From: Alphaproteobacteria bacterium HGW-Alphaproteobacteria-6
Lineage (GTDB): Bacteria; Pseudomonadota; Alphaproteobacteria; Rhodobacterales; Rhodobacteraceae
NCBI GenBank assembly: GCA_002841115.1
Contig: PHEC01000022.1
Coordinates: 1-38,424, forward strand
Length of the DNA stretch: 38,424 nt
Direction: 5' to 3'
Notes under the pieces: model-generated
Told to the model about the DNA's origin: nothing
What the model saw: only the letters and a program-made list of their open reading frames with translations
Database searches by the model: none
Part shown: piece by piece, positions 1-8,430 of the stretch
Layout of the letters: every line of letters begins with the position of its first letter
How positions within the stretch are numbered: position 1 is the first letter of the stretch
Position numbers and translations under genes: made by a program

Positions 1-350
1 GCCTCGCGGAGAAAGACGGCCTTGCGGCGGTCAGCCTCCACCAGTTCGGTGCACAATTTCGGCCGGAACTCCACCGCGAGCACCGCAAGGACGAGACCGG
101 GCAACCCGGCACCCGAGCCGAGGTCACAAAGGCTGCGCGCATCCTCTGGAATGTGGGCAAGCAGCTGGGCGCTGTCGAGGATGTGGCGCTCGCGCAGATC
201 GGCGAGCGTTGTGGGGGCCACGAGATTGATGCGGGAAGACCAGCGCGCCAGCATCTCCGCGTAGAGATCGAGCCTGTGTAATGTTTCACATGAAACATTC
301 TGGCTCCTGCTCCAGTCGACCCAGGTTGTTGGCCCGATGTCACGAGGCAC
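1..350 (-). CDS. rsmG: 16S rRNA (guanine-N7) methyltransferase RsmG, 5' part only
   Basis: RsmG (GidB) transfers a methyl group from S-adenosylmethionine to N7 of a guanine in the 530 loop of 16S rRNA. The 116 codons present carry family hallmarks: RLDLYAEMLARW, the INLVAP stretch, the RERHILDS segment, the SAM-binding motif DLGSGAGLPG, and ELVEADRRKAVFL. The gene runs off the left edge, so the C-terminal half is missing. I chose the GTG at 350 because a GGAG lies seven bases upstream (358-361); no other good start was seen before the conserved VSxETL motif. That motif, here VSCETL, is encoded by the parS-like palindrome at 282-297. In Rhodobacterales rsmG usually follows mnmG and precedes parA-parB; here DUF58 lies upstream instead. 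Identity is secure; the start is an inference. Confidence 0.88.
   Translation of the reverse strand, partial: MPRDIGPTTWVDWSRSQNVSCETLHRLDLYAEMLARWSSRINLVAPTTLADLRERHILDSAQLLAHIPEDARSLCDLGSGAGLPGLVLAVLAVEFRPKLCTELVEADRRKAVFLRE
282..297. promoter_or_regulatory. parS-like ParB-binding palindrome inside rsmG
   Basis: The 16-mer TGTTTCACATGAAACA differs from the bacterial parS consensus TGTTTCACGTGAAACA only at one central base. Flanking bases extend the arms to nine (AATGTTTCA / TGAAACATT, 280-299). It lies in the 5' coding part of rsmG, just where many alphaproteobacteria carry parS near parAB, and it encodes the V-S-x-E-T residues. The change turns the usual Arg codon CGT into Cys TGT. Whether ParB still loads here cannot be told from sequence. 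Confidence 0.7.
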
Positions 351-399
351 GACGGCGCTCCGACGCACGGAGATGCGCGAGGATCAGCATCAGCGCCAC
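340..399 (-). pseudogene. mnmG: Possible leftover C-terminus of MnmG (GidA)
   Basis: In a frame different from DUF58, the minus strand reads ALMLILAHLRASERRRAS followed by a stop at 340-342. This resembles the C-terminal helix of alphaproteobacterial MnmG, which often ends in a PAALxLILAHLR-type segment directly before rsmG. The rest of mnmG is absent: upstream the DNA encodes DUF58. The stretch is very short, so chance is possible. I infer a rearrangement junction or an assembly join near 395-405. Confidence 0.3.
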
Positions 400-1297
400 C
401 GTGCCAGCGCGTGATGCAGCCACAGAAGGGCGGCCTGCGCCGGATCGCCGGTGTGATGGGTGGAGAACTGCCAGCCGACCTGCCGGGCCAGCCCGGCCAG
501 ACGCTCGCGCCGTTCGGCCAGCCGGGCACGGTAGCGCTCGCGCAGGTCGCCGGCCTTGCGGGTCTCGTGGCGCAGGGTGCCGGCCATGCTCTCGAAAATG
601 GTGCGGCCGTCGAAGGGAAAATCTTCCTCGACCGGATCGAGGATCTGCATCATCACCCCCGAGACACCGCGATCGGCCGCCGCCGCCAGCGCCGCCTCGA
701 CCGGGGCCGGATCGCCAAGGAAATCCGACAGGAACACCGCCCGCGACCCGGGCAGAAGGGCGCGCGCTTCCGGCGCGCCGTAATCGGCAGCGCCCGCCGG
801 CCGGGTCAGCACCTGTGCCAGCCGCATCAGCTGCACCTCGCCGGCGCGCGGTGCCAGCACCGCATCGGCCAGCCCCACCCTTTCGCCGGCGCGGATCAGC
901 AGGACCGAGACCGCCAGCGCCAGAAGCCGGGCGCGATCCGCCTTGGACTGGCGCGCCGGATCGCCGGAAAACTCCATCGCGCGCGCGTCATCGACCCACA
1001 GATGCACCGACTGCGCCGCCTGCCATTCCTTCTCGCGCACGAACTGGCTGTCGGCGCGGGCCGAGCGGCGCCAGTCGATCGCGCGCGCCTCGTCGCCGGA
1101 ATGGGCCGGCCGGTATTGCCAGAACTCGTCGCCCATGCCGGCGCGCCGGCGCCCGTGCTCGCCAAGCTGCACCGTTGCGGCCAGATGATGCGCCTCGGCC
1201 AAGAGCGGCGGCAGCACCCCGGCCAGCGCCTCGGCGGCACGGCGCAGACCGGCGGGGCGCGCCGATCCCTGGACGGTTGCCGGGGCGGGGCCTGGGC

Positions 1298-1301
<4 letters not shown>
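390..1301 (-). CDS. DUF58 domain-containing protein, partner of MoxR
   Basis: This 303-residue protein has the DUF58 core, including the DEFWQYRPAHSGDEARAIDWRRSA region (about residues 55-80) and a VWA-like continuation with VHLWVDDA and AVFLSDFLGD. DUF58 proteins are encoded next to MoxR ATPases and are thought to work with them in assembling or chaperoning metalloprotein or membrane complexes; the exact target is unknown. Its ATG overlaps the moxR stop by four bases (1298-1301), showing translational coupling. Downstream, where a DUF4159 membrane protein is usual, there is instead the rsmG start. The C-terminus (ALLWLHHALARWR) may have been altered by the junction noted near 400. Confidence 0.85.
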
Positions 1302-2372
<1,071 letters not shown>

Positions 2373-2374
<2 letters not shown>

Positions 2375-2400
2375 GACATTCTCTCCTGTCTCGCTATACT
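2373..2400 (+). promoter_or_regulatory. Possible sigma70 promoter for DUF1285-hyi
   Basis: ATGACA (2373-2378) and TATACT (2395-2400) are separated by 16 bases, close to the TTGACA/TATAAT pattern. The site overlaps the first codon of the divergent moxR and would start transcripts about 28 bases before the DUF1285 ATG. Pattern match only. Confidence 0.35.
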
Positions 2401-2434
2401 GCCATCATAAAGGCAGATATCGTCCGGGGCACCA

Positions 2435-3034
2435 ATGACTAAAATGCCGGAACAACAAGAGATCGTGAAGCCCTCGGCGGAAAATCTCGCATCCGCGGCG
2501 CGCGCGGCGGCAAAGCGCGGCCCGGCGCCGGTGCATCTGTGGAACCCGCCCTTCTGCGGCGATCTCGACATGGAAATCCGCCGCGACGGCACCTGGTTCT
2601 ACCTTGGCACACCGATCGGGCGGCCGGCGCTGGTCAGGCTTTTCGCCTCGATCATCCGCAAGGACGGCGACCAATATTTCCTTGTCACGCCAGTCGAGAA
2701 GGTCGGCATCCGCGTCCAGGATGCGCCCTTCGTCGCGGTCGATGCCGAGGCCGCGGGCGAGGGCCGCGACCAGTCGATCACCTTCACCACCAATGTCGGC
2801 GACGAGGTCACCGCCGGCCCCGGCCACCCGATCCGCGTCCACCGCGACCCGGCGACCGGCGAGCCCGCGCCTTACGTCCTGGTCCGCGCCAACCTCGAGG
2901 CGCTGATCGACCGCAAGACCTTCTACCGGCTGGTCGACCTCGGCGCCCACGCGGTCCACGACGGCGCGCGCTGGTTCGGCCTGTGGTCGAATGGTGCGTT
3001 CTTTCCGGTGATCCCCTCGGCGGAGCTTGCCTGA
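2435..3034 (+). CDS. DUF1285 domain-containing protein
   Basis: This 199-residue soluble protein matches the DUF1285 family: the opening PPVHLWNPPFCGDLDMEI-type segment (here VHLWNPPFCG), DGTWFYLGTPIGRPALVRLFASIIRKDGD, and YFLVTPVEKVGIRVQDAPFVAV are all characteristic. No catalytic function has been established for the family. It has no signal peptide or membrane segment. The hydroxypyruvate isomerase start follows its stop without a gap. An in-frame ATG at 2444 is an alternative start. In this bacterial group the gene is often found divergent from moxR, as here. Confidence 0.85.
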   Translation: MTKMPEQQEIVKPSAENLASAARAAAKRGPAPVHLWNPPFCGDLDMEIRRDGTWFYLGTPIGRPALVRLFASIIRKDGDQYFLVTPVEKVGIRVQDAPFVAVDAEAAGEGRDQSITFTTNVGDEVTAGPGHPIRVHRDPATGEPAPYVLVRANLEALIDRKTFYRLVDLGAHAVHDGARWFGLWSNGAFFPVIPSAELA

Positions 3035-3817
3035 GTGCCGCGGCTTTGCGCCAATCTCAGCTGGCTATTCACCGAACTGCCGCTGATCGAGCGGTTCGGC
3101 GCCGCCAAGGCCGCCGGTTTCGACGCGGTCGAGGTGCTGTTTCCCTATGACCTGCCGACCCAGGAGATGCGCGACCAGCTGGTCTGGAACGATCTTGCCT
3201 TCGTGCTGATGAACTGCCCGCCGCCGAATGCCACCGGCGGACCGCAGGGCTTTGCCGCGATCCCCGGCCTCACCGACCGCTTCCGCCGCGATTTCGACCG
3301 CACGCTGCGCTACGCCGCCGTGCTGAAACCGCGCCACATCCACATCATGGCCGGGGCCACCGAAGGCGCCGAGGCCGAGGCGACCCTCGTCGCCAACCTC
3401 GCCTGGGCGGCGGCGCGCGCGCCAAAGCAGAGCCTGACCATCGAGCCGATCAACCGCGGCGACATGCCGGGCTATTTCCTCGCCGATTTCGACCTGGCGG
3501 CGCGGGTTCTGGATGCGGTCGGGGCGGCCAACCTCGGGCTTCAGTTCGACGCCTACCACGCCCAGGCGATCACCGGCGACGCGGCCGGCTGCTGGGCGGC
3601 GCATGGCGCCCGTGCCACCCATGTCCAGATCGCCGGCTTTCCCGGCCGGCACGAGCCGAGCGGCGGGGCGATCGACTATCCGGCCTTCCTTGCCGGCCTC
3701 GACGCCTCGGGCTACGGCGGTTTCGTCAGCGCCGAATACCGCCCGCAGGGCACCACCGCCGAGGGGCTCGGCTGGATGGCGGGGCCGGGCCGGGGGCCGG
3801 AACCGCGGAAAGGATAG
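3035..3817 (+). CDS. hyi: Hydroxypyruvate isomerase
   Basis: This TIM-barrel protein of 260 residues belongs to the Hyi group, which interconverts hydroxypyruvate and tartronate semialdehyde in glyoxylate and C2 metabolism. Recognisable parts are the start PRLCANLSWLFTELPLIERF, the metal-binding Glu in TIEPINRGDMPGYFL (Glu137), LQFDAYHAQ, and the C-terminal SAEYRP. The start is a GTG directly after the DUF1285 stop, so the two genes are translationally coupled. The tail (MAGPGRGPEPRKG) is GC-rich and poorly conserved, and may have been extended by loss of an earlier stop. It has no obvious functional tie to the cyclitol island. Confidence 0.88.
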   Translation: MPRLCANLSWLFTELPLIERFGAAKAAGFDAVEVLFPYDLPTQEMRDQLVWNDLAFVLMNCPPPNATGGPQGFAAIPGLTDRFRRDFDRTLRYAAVLKPRHIHIMAGATEGAEAEATLVANLAWAAARAPKQSLTIEPINRGDMPGYFLADFDLAARVLDAVGAANLGLQFDAYHAQAITGDAAGCWAAHGARATHVQIAGFPGRHEPSGGAIDYPAFLAGLDASGYGGFVSAEYRPQGTTAEGLGWMAGPGRGPEPRKG

Positions 3818-3900
3818 CGGTCGGGCGCCGGAGCGCCGCGGCCCTTGATGCGGGGCCGGGCAAGGACCGTGCCGCGGCCACCGCCGGCCGGCAAAGCCAC

Positions 3901-3928
3901 AACGCCCCGGCCTTGCGACCGGGGCGTT
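3901..3928. terminator. Bidirectional hairpin between convergent hyi and rpmD
   Basis: Perfect 10-bp arms AACGCCCCGG and CCGGGGCGTT flank an 8-base loop. It sits between the ends of two convergent transcription units, so it could end both. There is no run of T on either side, as is common in this GC-rich group. The rest of 3818-4009 shows no gene I can support. Confidence 0.6.
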
Positions 3929-4009
3929 GATGATGTCAGTCGCGCGAAGGCCGGAAAAGCCCGGCCGGCGCCGTCATCCGGACCCGCCTGCGCGGGGCCG
4001 GAACCGGCC

Positions 4010-4201
4010 TCAGCCGCGCTCTTCGACGATGGTCACCAGATGCGGGATCTTGTTGACCATGCCGCGAACCGAGGGCGTGTCCTCAAGCTCTCGGGTGCGG
4101 TTGATCTTGCCGAGGCCAAGCCCCTTCAGCGTCGCCGCCTGCACCGCCGGACGGCGGGCGGGCGAGGCGATCTGCTTCACCACGATGGTTTTCTTCGCCA
4201 T
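4010..4201 (-). CDS. rpmD: 50S ribosomal protein L30
   Basis: L30 is a small protein of the large subunit. At 63 residues it matches bacterial L30 throughout ([47 protein letters not shown]). It starts five bases after the S5 stop and is the last gene of the ribosomal block. In most bacteria rplO and secY follow; here hydroxypyruvate isomerase lies downstream in the opposite direction. Confidence 0.97.
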   Translation of the reverse strand: MAKKTIVVKQIASPARRPAVQAATLKGLGLGKINRTRELEDTPSVRGMVNKIPHLVTIVEERG

Positions 4202-4206
4202 GTCCC

Positions 4207-4767
4207 TCAGGCCTCCGCGACTTCGGCCACGTCGGGCCGCTTCAGGATGTCGGCGACCTTCTTGCCGCGACGCTGCGCGACATGACGCGGGCTGGCTTCC
4301 TGCTTCAGGCCGTCCAGCGTGGCGCGGATCATGTTGTAGGGGTTCTGCGAGCCGATCGACTTGGCTACCACGTCCGAAATGCCCAGCATCTCGAAGACGG
4401 CGCGCATCGGGCCGCCGGCGATGATGCCGGTGCCGGCCACCGCGGTGCGCATCACCACCTTGCCGGCGCCGTGACGGCCCTCGATGTCGTGATGCAGCGT
4501 GCGCCCGTCGCGCAGCGGCACCCGGACCAGGCTGCGCTTGGCCTGTTCGGTCGCCTTGCGGATCGCCTCGGGCACTTCCTTGGCCTTGCCCTTGCCGAAG
4601 CCGACGCGGCCGCGCTGGTCACCGACCACCACGAGGGCCGCGAAGCCGAAGCGCTTGCCGCCCTTGACCGTCTTCGACACCCGGTTGATCGCCACGAGAC
4701 GATCGGCGAATTCCGGGTTCTCGTCGCGGCTGTCGCGACGGTCCCGGCGATGTTCTCTTTCTGCCAT
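4207..4767 (-). CDS. rpsE: 30S ribosomal protein S5
   Basis: S5 helps shape the mRNA entry and decoding accuracy of the small subunit. The 186-residue protein has the double-stranded RNA-binding core ([42 protein letters not shown]) and the C-terminal domain ([18 protein letters not shown]). The charged N-terminal tail is usual for alphaproteobacteria. It lies 11 bases after rplR. Nothing unusual seen. Confidence 0.97.
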   Translation of the reverse strand: MAEREHRRDRRDSRDENPEFADRLVAINRVSKTVKGGKRFGFAALVVVGDQRGRVGFGKGKAKEVPEAIRKATEQAKRSLVRVPLRDGRTLHHDIEGRHGAGKVVMRTAVAGTGIIAGGPMRAVFEMLGISDVVAKSIGSQNPYNMIRATLDGLKQEASPRHVAQRRGKKVADILKRPDVAEVAEA

Positions 4768-4778
4768 GTCGTCTCTCC

Positions 4779-5138
4779 TCAGAACTTCAGGCCGCCTTCA
4801 CGGGCGGCATCGGCCAGGGCCTTGATGCGTCCGTGAAAGAGAAAGCCGCCACGGTCGAAGTAGCATTCCGCCACCCCGGCCTTTTTCGCGCGCTCGGCGA
4901 TCGCGACGCCGATCTTGCGGGCCGCCTCGACGCTGTTCTTGCCGATGACGCCCAGATCCTTTTCCAGGCTCGAGGCCGCCGCCAGCGTGACGCCGCGCGC
5001 ATCGTCGATCAGCTGCACGCTGATGTTCTTGCTCGAGCGATGCACCGAGAGGCGCGCGCGCCCGTCGGCCATCTTGCGAAGCTTGTTCCGGACGCGCAGG
5101 CGGCGCTTGAGGAACAGTTCCCGTTTGCTGTTTGCCAT
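4779..5138 (-). CDS. rplR: 50S ribosomal protein L18
   Basis: L18 binds 5S rRNA in the large subunit. The start at 5138 gives the family length of 119 residues beginning [22 protein letters not shown]; the frame stays open further upstream but that part overlaps rplF and is not coding. The signature [19 protein letters not shown] and the end [28 protein letters not shown] are fully conserved. Confidence 0.97.
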   Translation of the reverse strand: MANSKRELFLKRRLRVRNKLRKMADGRARLSVHRSSKNISVQLIDDARGVTLAAASSLEKDLGVIGKNSVEAARKIGVAIAERAKKAGVAECYFDRGGFLFHGRIKALADAAREGGLKF

Positions 5139-5149
5139 ATCTCGCGTCC

Positions 5150-5683
5150 TTACTTCTTCTTGCCTTCCTTGCGGAAGATGAACTCGTCCTTGTACTTGAT
5201 CCCCTTGCCCTTGTAGGGCTCGGGAGCACGCCATTCGCGGATATTGGCCGCGACCTGGCCGACGAGTTGCGAATCGATCCCCTCGATGACGATCTCGGTC
5301 TGCTTGGGCGTGGTGACGGTCACCCCCTGCGGCACCTCGAAATTCACCTCGTGGCTGTAGCCCAGCGACAGCTTCAGGACAGTGCCCTGGATTGCCGCCC
5401 GGTAGCCGACACCGTTGATCTCGAGATCCTTGCGAAAGCCGGTGCTGACCCCCTGGACGAGATTGGCCACCATCGAGCGCGACATGCCCCATTGCTGGCG
5501 CGCGCGCTTCGAGGTGCCGCGCGGCGTCACGGTGATCTCGCCGTCGCCGATGGCGATGGTGACATCGTCGGTCGCGGTGAAGCTGAGCACGCCTTTCGGG
5601 CCCTTCACCTCGACCGTCTGACCCGACAGCGTGGCGGTGACACCCGAAGGCACCGGAACGGGTTTCTTGCCGATACGAGACAT
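5150..5683 (-). CDS. rplF: 50S ribosomal protein L6
   Basis: L6 binds 23S rRNA near the factor-binding site. I chose the ATG at 5683 ([15 protein letters not shown]), the conserved start, giving 177 residues; the frame is open further upstream into rpsH but that is a shadow. The C-terminal [15 protein letters not shown] signature is intact. It follows rpsH by 10 bases. Confidence 0.97.
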   Translation of the reverse strand: MSRIGKKPVPVPSGVTATLSGQTVEVKGPKGVLSFTATDDVTIAIGDGEITVTPRGTSKRARQQWGMSRSMVANLVQGVSTGFRKDLEINGVGYRAAIQGTVLKLSLGYSHEVNFEVPQGVTVTTPKQTEIVIEGIDSQLVGQVAANIREWRAPEPYKGKGIKYKDEFIFRKEGKKK

Positions 5684-5693
5684 GACCCCCTCC

Positions 5694-6092
5694 TCAGAAT
5701 ACGGTGCAGAGCACTTCGCCGCCGACATTGGCGGTTCGTGCGGCTGCATCCGACATGACGCCCTTCGGCGTCGACACGATCGAAACCCCGAGGCCGTTGC
5801 GAACGGACGGGATCTCCTTGACGCCGGCATAGACCCGGCGGCCCGGCTTCGACACCCGCTTGATCTCGCGGATCACCGGGGTGCCTTCGTAGTATTTCAG
5901 GCTGATTTCCAGCTCCGGCAGGCCGGTGGTCCCGGTCGCCGTCTCATAGCCGCGGATATAGCCCTCGCCCGCCAGCACGTCCAGAACCCAGGCCCGAAGC
6001 TTCGAGGCCGGGGTGCGCACGGTGGACTTGCCGCGCATCTGCGCGTTGCGGATACGGGTCAGCATATCGCCAAGAGGATCGTTCATCGACAT
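5694..6092 (-). CDS. rpsH: 30S ribosomal protein S8
   Basis: S8 is a primary 16S rRNA-binding protein, and in enterobacteria a translational repressor of the spc operon. The 132-residue sequence begins [18 protein letters not shown] and carries the conserved C-terminal region [14 protein letters not shown] and GGEVLCTVF. Length and motifs are normal. No S8-site RNA structure was looked for in detail upstream of rplE. Confidence 0.97.
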   Translation of the reverse strand: MSMNDPLGDMLTRIRNAQMRGKSTVRTPASKLRAWVLDVLAGEGYIRGYETATGTTGLPELEISLKYYEGTPVIREIKRVSKPGRRVYAGVKEIPSVRNGLGVSIVSTPKGVMSDAAARTANVGGEVLCTVF

Positions 6093-6104
6093 GTCTCGAC
6101 CTCC

Positions 6105-6410
6105 TTACCAGCTTGACTTGACCATGCCCGGGATCTGGCCGAACGAGGCGAGATCACGCAGCATGATGCGGCTGAGCTTGAGCTTGCGGTAATAGGCGTG
6201 CGGACGCCCGGTGAGCTGGCAGCGGTTGTGAATCCGCGTCGCCGAGGAGTTGCGCGGCAGCTTCGCCAGTTTCAGCGTCGCCTTGAAGCGCTCTTCCATC
6301 GGCAGGGTCTGGTCCTCGATCACCGCCTTGAGGCCGGCACGCCTGGTCGCATACTGCTTGACCAGCTTGGCGCGCTTGACTTCGCGGTTCACCATGGATT
6401 TCTTGGCCAT
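6105..6410 (-). CDS. rpsN: 30S ribosomal protein S14 (zinc-independent form)
   Basis: S14 sits in the head of the small subunit. This is the 101-residue form that lacks the paired CxxC zinc motifs, as usual for proteobacteria; only one Cys ([20 protein letters not shown]) is present. Spacing to rplE (19 bases) and rpsH (12 bases) is tight, consistent with one transcript. Confidence 0.97.
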   Translation of the reverse strand: MAKKSMVNREVKRAKLVKQYATRRAGLKAVIEDQTLPMEERFKATLKLAKLPRNSSATRIHNRCQLTGRPHAYYRKLKLSRIMLRDLASFGQIPGMVKSSW

Positions 6411-6429
6411 TCTGTTCGTTCCTCCGCGA

Positions 6430-6990
6430 TCAGCTGGTGAAGGGCATGTTGAAATGCTTCAACAGCGCCTTCGCTTCCGCGTCGGTTCGCGCGGTGGTGC
6501 AGATGATGATGTCCATGCCGAGAACTTCGTCGACCTTGTCGAAGTCGATCTCGGGGAACACGATGTGTTCCTTCAGGCCCATCGCGAAATTGCCGCGCCC
6601 GTCGAAGGACGATCCCTTGATGCCGCGGAAGTCACGCACGCGCGGCAGCGCGATGGTGACCAGCCGGTCGAGGAATTCGTACATCCGGTCGCCGCGCAGC
6701 GTGACCTTGCAGCCCAGCGGCATCTCCTCGCGCACCCGGAAGCCGGCGATCGACTTCTTGGCGTGGGTGATGACCGCCTTCTGGCCGGCGATCAGGCTCA
6801 GCTCCTCGGCGGCCTGCTTGACCTTCTTGGTGTCCTTGACCGCCTCGCCGACGCCCATGTTCAGCACGATCTTGTCGAGCCGCGGGATCTGCATGGCGTT
6901 CTTGTAGCCGAACTCTTCCTTCATCGCGGCCTTGATCGTGGCGGCGAATTGCACCTTCAGGCGCGGCGCATAGGTTTGCGTGTCCAGCAT
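6430..6990 (-). CDS. rplE: 50S ribosomal protein L5
   Basis: L5 binds 5S rRNA and contacts the P-site tRNA. The 186 residues include [19 protein letters not shown], the [27 protein letters not shown] block and the end [23 protein letters not shown]. The ATG shares one base with the rplX stop at 6990. Length and sequence are typical of Rhodobacterales. Confidence 0.97.
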   Translation of the reverse strand: MLDTQTYAPRLKVQFAATIKAAMKEEFGYKNAMQIPRLDKIVLNMGVGEAVKDTKKVKQAAEELSLIAGQKAVITHAKKSIAGFRVREEMPLGCKVTLRGDRMYEFLDRLVTIALPRVRDFRGIKGSSFDGRGNFAMGLKEHIVFPEIDFDKVDEVLGMDIIICTTARTDAEAKALLKHFNMPFTS

Positions 6991-7295
6991 CAGAGCACCT
7001 CCCCGGTGGTCTTGGCGAAACGGACCTTCTTGTCACCCTCGAAGCGGAAACCGACCCGGGTCGCCTTGCCGTTCTTGTCCATCACCGCAAGGTTCGACAG
7101 ATCGATCGGCATCGCCTTCGGCTGGCGGCCGCCCGGTGCGGTCTGGGTCTGGCGGGTGTGGCGGATGGCGACGTTCACGCCCTCGACCACGGCCTTGCCG
7201 GCCTTGGGGTTGACCGACTGGATCTCGCCCTTCTTGCCCTTGTCCTTGCCGGCAAGGACGACGACGCTATCGCCTTTTTTCAGTTTCGCAGCCAT
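6990..7295 (-). CDS. rplX: 50S ribosomal protein L24
   Basis: L24 starts assembly of the large subunit. The 101 residues contain the KOW motif ([20 protein letters not shown]) and the [14 protein letters not shown] segment. The start shares one base with the rplN stop at 7295. Nothing unusual seen. Confidence 0.97.
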   Translation of the reverse strand: MAAKLKKGDSVVVLAGKDKGKKGEIQSVNPKAGKAVVEGVNVAIRHTRQTQTAPGGRQPKAMPIDLSNLAVMDKNGKATRVGFRFEGDKKVRFAKTTGEVL

Positions 7296-7639
7296 CAGAG
7301 CACCTCCGGCGCCAGCGAGATGATCTTCATGAAGTTCTTGGCGCGCAACTCGCGCACCACCGGCCCGAAGATCCGGGTGCCGACCGGCTCGCCCTGGTTG
7401 TTCAGGATCACCGCGGCGTTGCGATCAAAGCGGATCGCGGTGCCGTCCTCGCGCCGCACTTCCTTGGCGGTGCGCACGACGACGGCCTTGCGCACGTCGC
7501 CCTTCTTGACGCGACCCCGCGGGATCGCCTCCTTGACCGATACGACGATGATGTCACCGACCGAGGCATAACGGCGGTGCGACCCGCGGCGCGCGCCGGA
7601 GTTGTCAGCGACATCCAGATTGGTCTGCATCTGGATCAT
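7295..7639 (-). CDS. rplN: 50S ribosomal protein L14 with an internal eight-residue deletion
   Basis: L14 binds 23S rRNA and forms an intersubunit bridge. This copy is 114 residues; the family length is 122-123. The reading goes from VADNSGARR (ending at residue 18) straight into [11 protein letters not shown]. In bacterial L14, including E. coli, about eight residues of the type V-x-C-I-K-V-L-G stand between these blocks. The missing piece equals 24 bases, in frame, at 7585/7586. The rest, from the [14 protein letters not shown] block to the C-terminal [12 protein letters not shown], is normal. The gene is therefore open, but it lacks a strand of the beta-barrel that is nearly invariant. It could be a real deletion, a dispensable second copy, or an error in the sequence. 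Confidence 0.95.
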   Translation of the reverse strand: MIQMQTNLDVADNSGARRGSHRRYASVGDIIVVSVKEAIPRGRVKKGDVRKAVVVRTAKEVRREDGTAIRFDRNAAVILNNQGEPVGTRIFGPVVRELRAKNFMKIISLAPEVL

Positions 7640-7712
7640 TTGGTTTCTCCCGACCTTTGGGACCCTTGCCTATGCGGCGGCCCCAGGGTTTCGATTGAAC
7701 CGGAAGGGGTGA

Positions 7713-7952
7713 TCAAGCCGAGGCTTCGGTCACCACCGTCCAGCGTTTCGTCTTCGAGATCGGCGCACATTCCTCGATGCGGACGCTGTCGCCGACCTTG
7801 AACTTGTTCTCCGCGTCATGGGCGCGGTATTTCTTCGACTTGCGCACGGTCTTGTGCAGAAGCGGATGCTTGAAGCGGCGCTCGACCAGGACGGTGATCG
7901 TCTGCTCGTTCTTGTCCGAGGTGACGACGCCTTGCAGGATACGTTTGGGCAT
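7713..7952 (-). CDS. rpsQ: 30S ribosomal protein S17
   Basis: S17 is a primary 16S rRNA binder with an OB fold. The 79 residues match the family ([62 protein letters not shown]). The 73-base gap to rplN is the largest inside the ribosomal block but holds no gene. Confidence 0.97.
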   Translation of the reverse strand: MPKRILQGVVTSDKNEQTITVLVERRFKHPLLHKTVRKSKKYRAHDAENKFKVGDSVRIEECAPISKTKRWTVVTEASA

Positions 7953-7964
7953 GGGCGTCTCTCC

Positions 7965-8168
7965 TCAGTTCGCCGCCGCTTCGGCGGCTTTCTGGTTCAG
8001 CACCGTCTTGACGCGCGCCACGTCACGGCGGACGGCACGCATGCGGGCGGTATTTTCAAGCTGGCTGGTGGCCTGCTGGAAGCGCAGGTTGAACGCCTCC
8101 TTCTTCAGCGCGACCAGCGCGTCGCGCAGCTCGTCCGGCGTCTTGGCTTTCAGTTCGGTGGCGTTCAT
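7965..8168 (-). CDS. rpmC: 50S ribosomal protein L29
   Basis: L29 lies near the polypeptide exit tunnel. The 67 residues have the family pattern ([57 protein letters not shown]). It is the first gene of the block: the usual upstream neighbour rplP (L16) is not here. A promoter-like site about 110-140 bases upstream (8280-8308) would drive rpmC through rpmD. Confidence 0.96.
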   Translation of the reverse strand: MNATELKAKTPDELRDALVALKKEAFNLRFQQATSQLENTARMRAVRRDVARVKTVLNQKAAEAAAN

Positions 8169-8279
8169 GCGCCGTCTTCCTTCTCACATCACCGGAGGGC
8201 CCGTTGTCGGGTGACCCTTGGCCCGGTGGAGTCAATGATAAACCGCCGAATCCGGTCGCCCGGACTCGCAGGATGCGTC

Positions 8280-8308
8280 CCTATAAGGGAGGTGCGGCGG
8301 GGGGGCAA
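8280..8308 (-). promoter_or_regulatory. Sigma70-like promoter for the rpmC-rpmD ribosomal block
   Basis: On the minus strand, TTGCCC (8308-8303) and TATAGG (8285-8280) are exactly 17 bases apart. The predicted transcript starts near 8273 and has a leader of about 105 bases before rpmC. The whole gap 8169-8430 has no gene. A 6-bp inverted repeat (GCCGCC 8406-8411, GGCGGC 8426-8431) just after the permease stop is the only, weak, terminator candidate ahead of it. Confidence 0.5.
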
Positions 8309-8430
8309 GGGGGAAGTTGGGGGGGCGGACGAGTTCGTTCCAGGGACATGGCGCAGATGGCGGAAAAGACCCGTGGCAGGTCAGTTCATGCGAGCGGCCG
8401 CAGTTGCCGCCACAGACGCTGCCATGGCGG

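Noticed and set aside
3035-3817. Hydroxypyruvate isomerase as part of the cyclitol pathway
   Set aside because: It is separated from the island by the ribosomal block, paired with DUF1285, and has no copy of the RpiR palindrome upstream.
8169-8430. Hidden rplP (L16) remnant or small gene upstream of rpmC
   Set aside because: No frame in this gap shows L16 motifs or any recognisable protein; it is best explained as promoter and leader.
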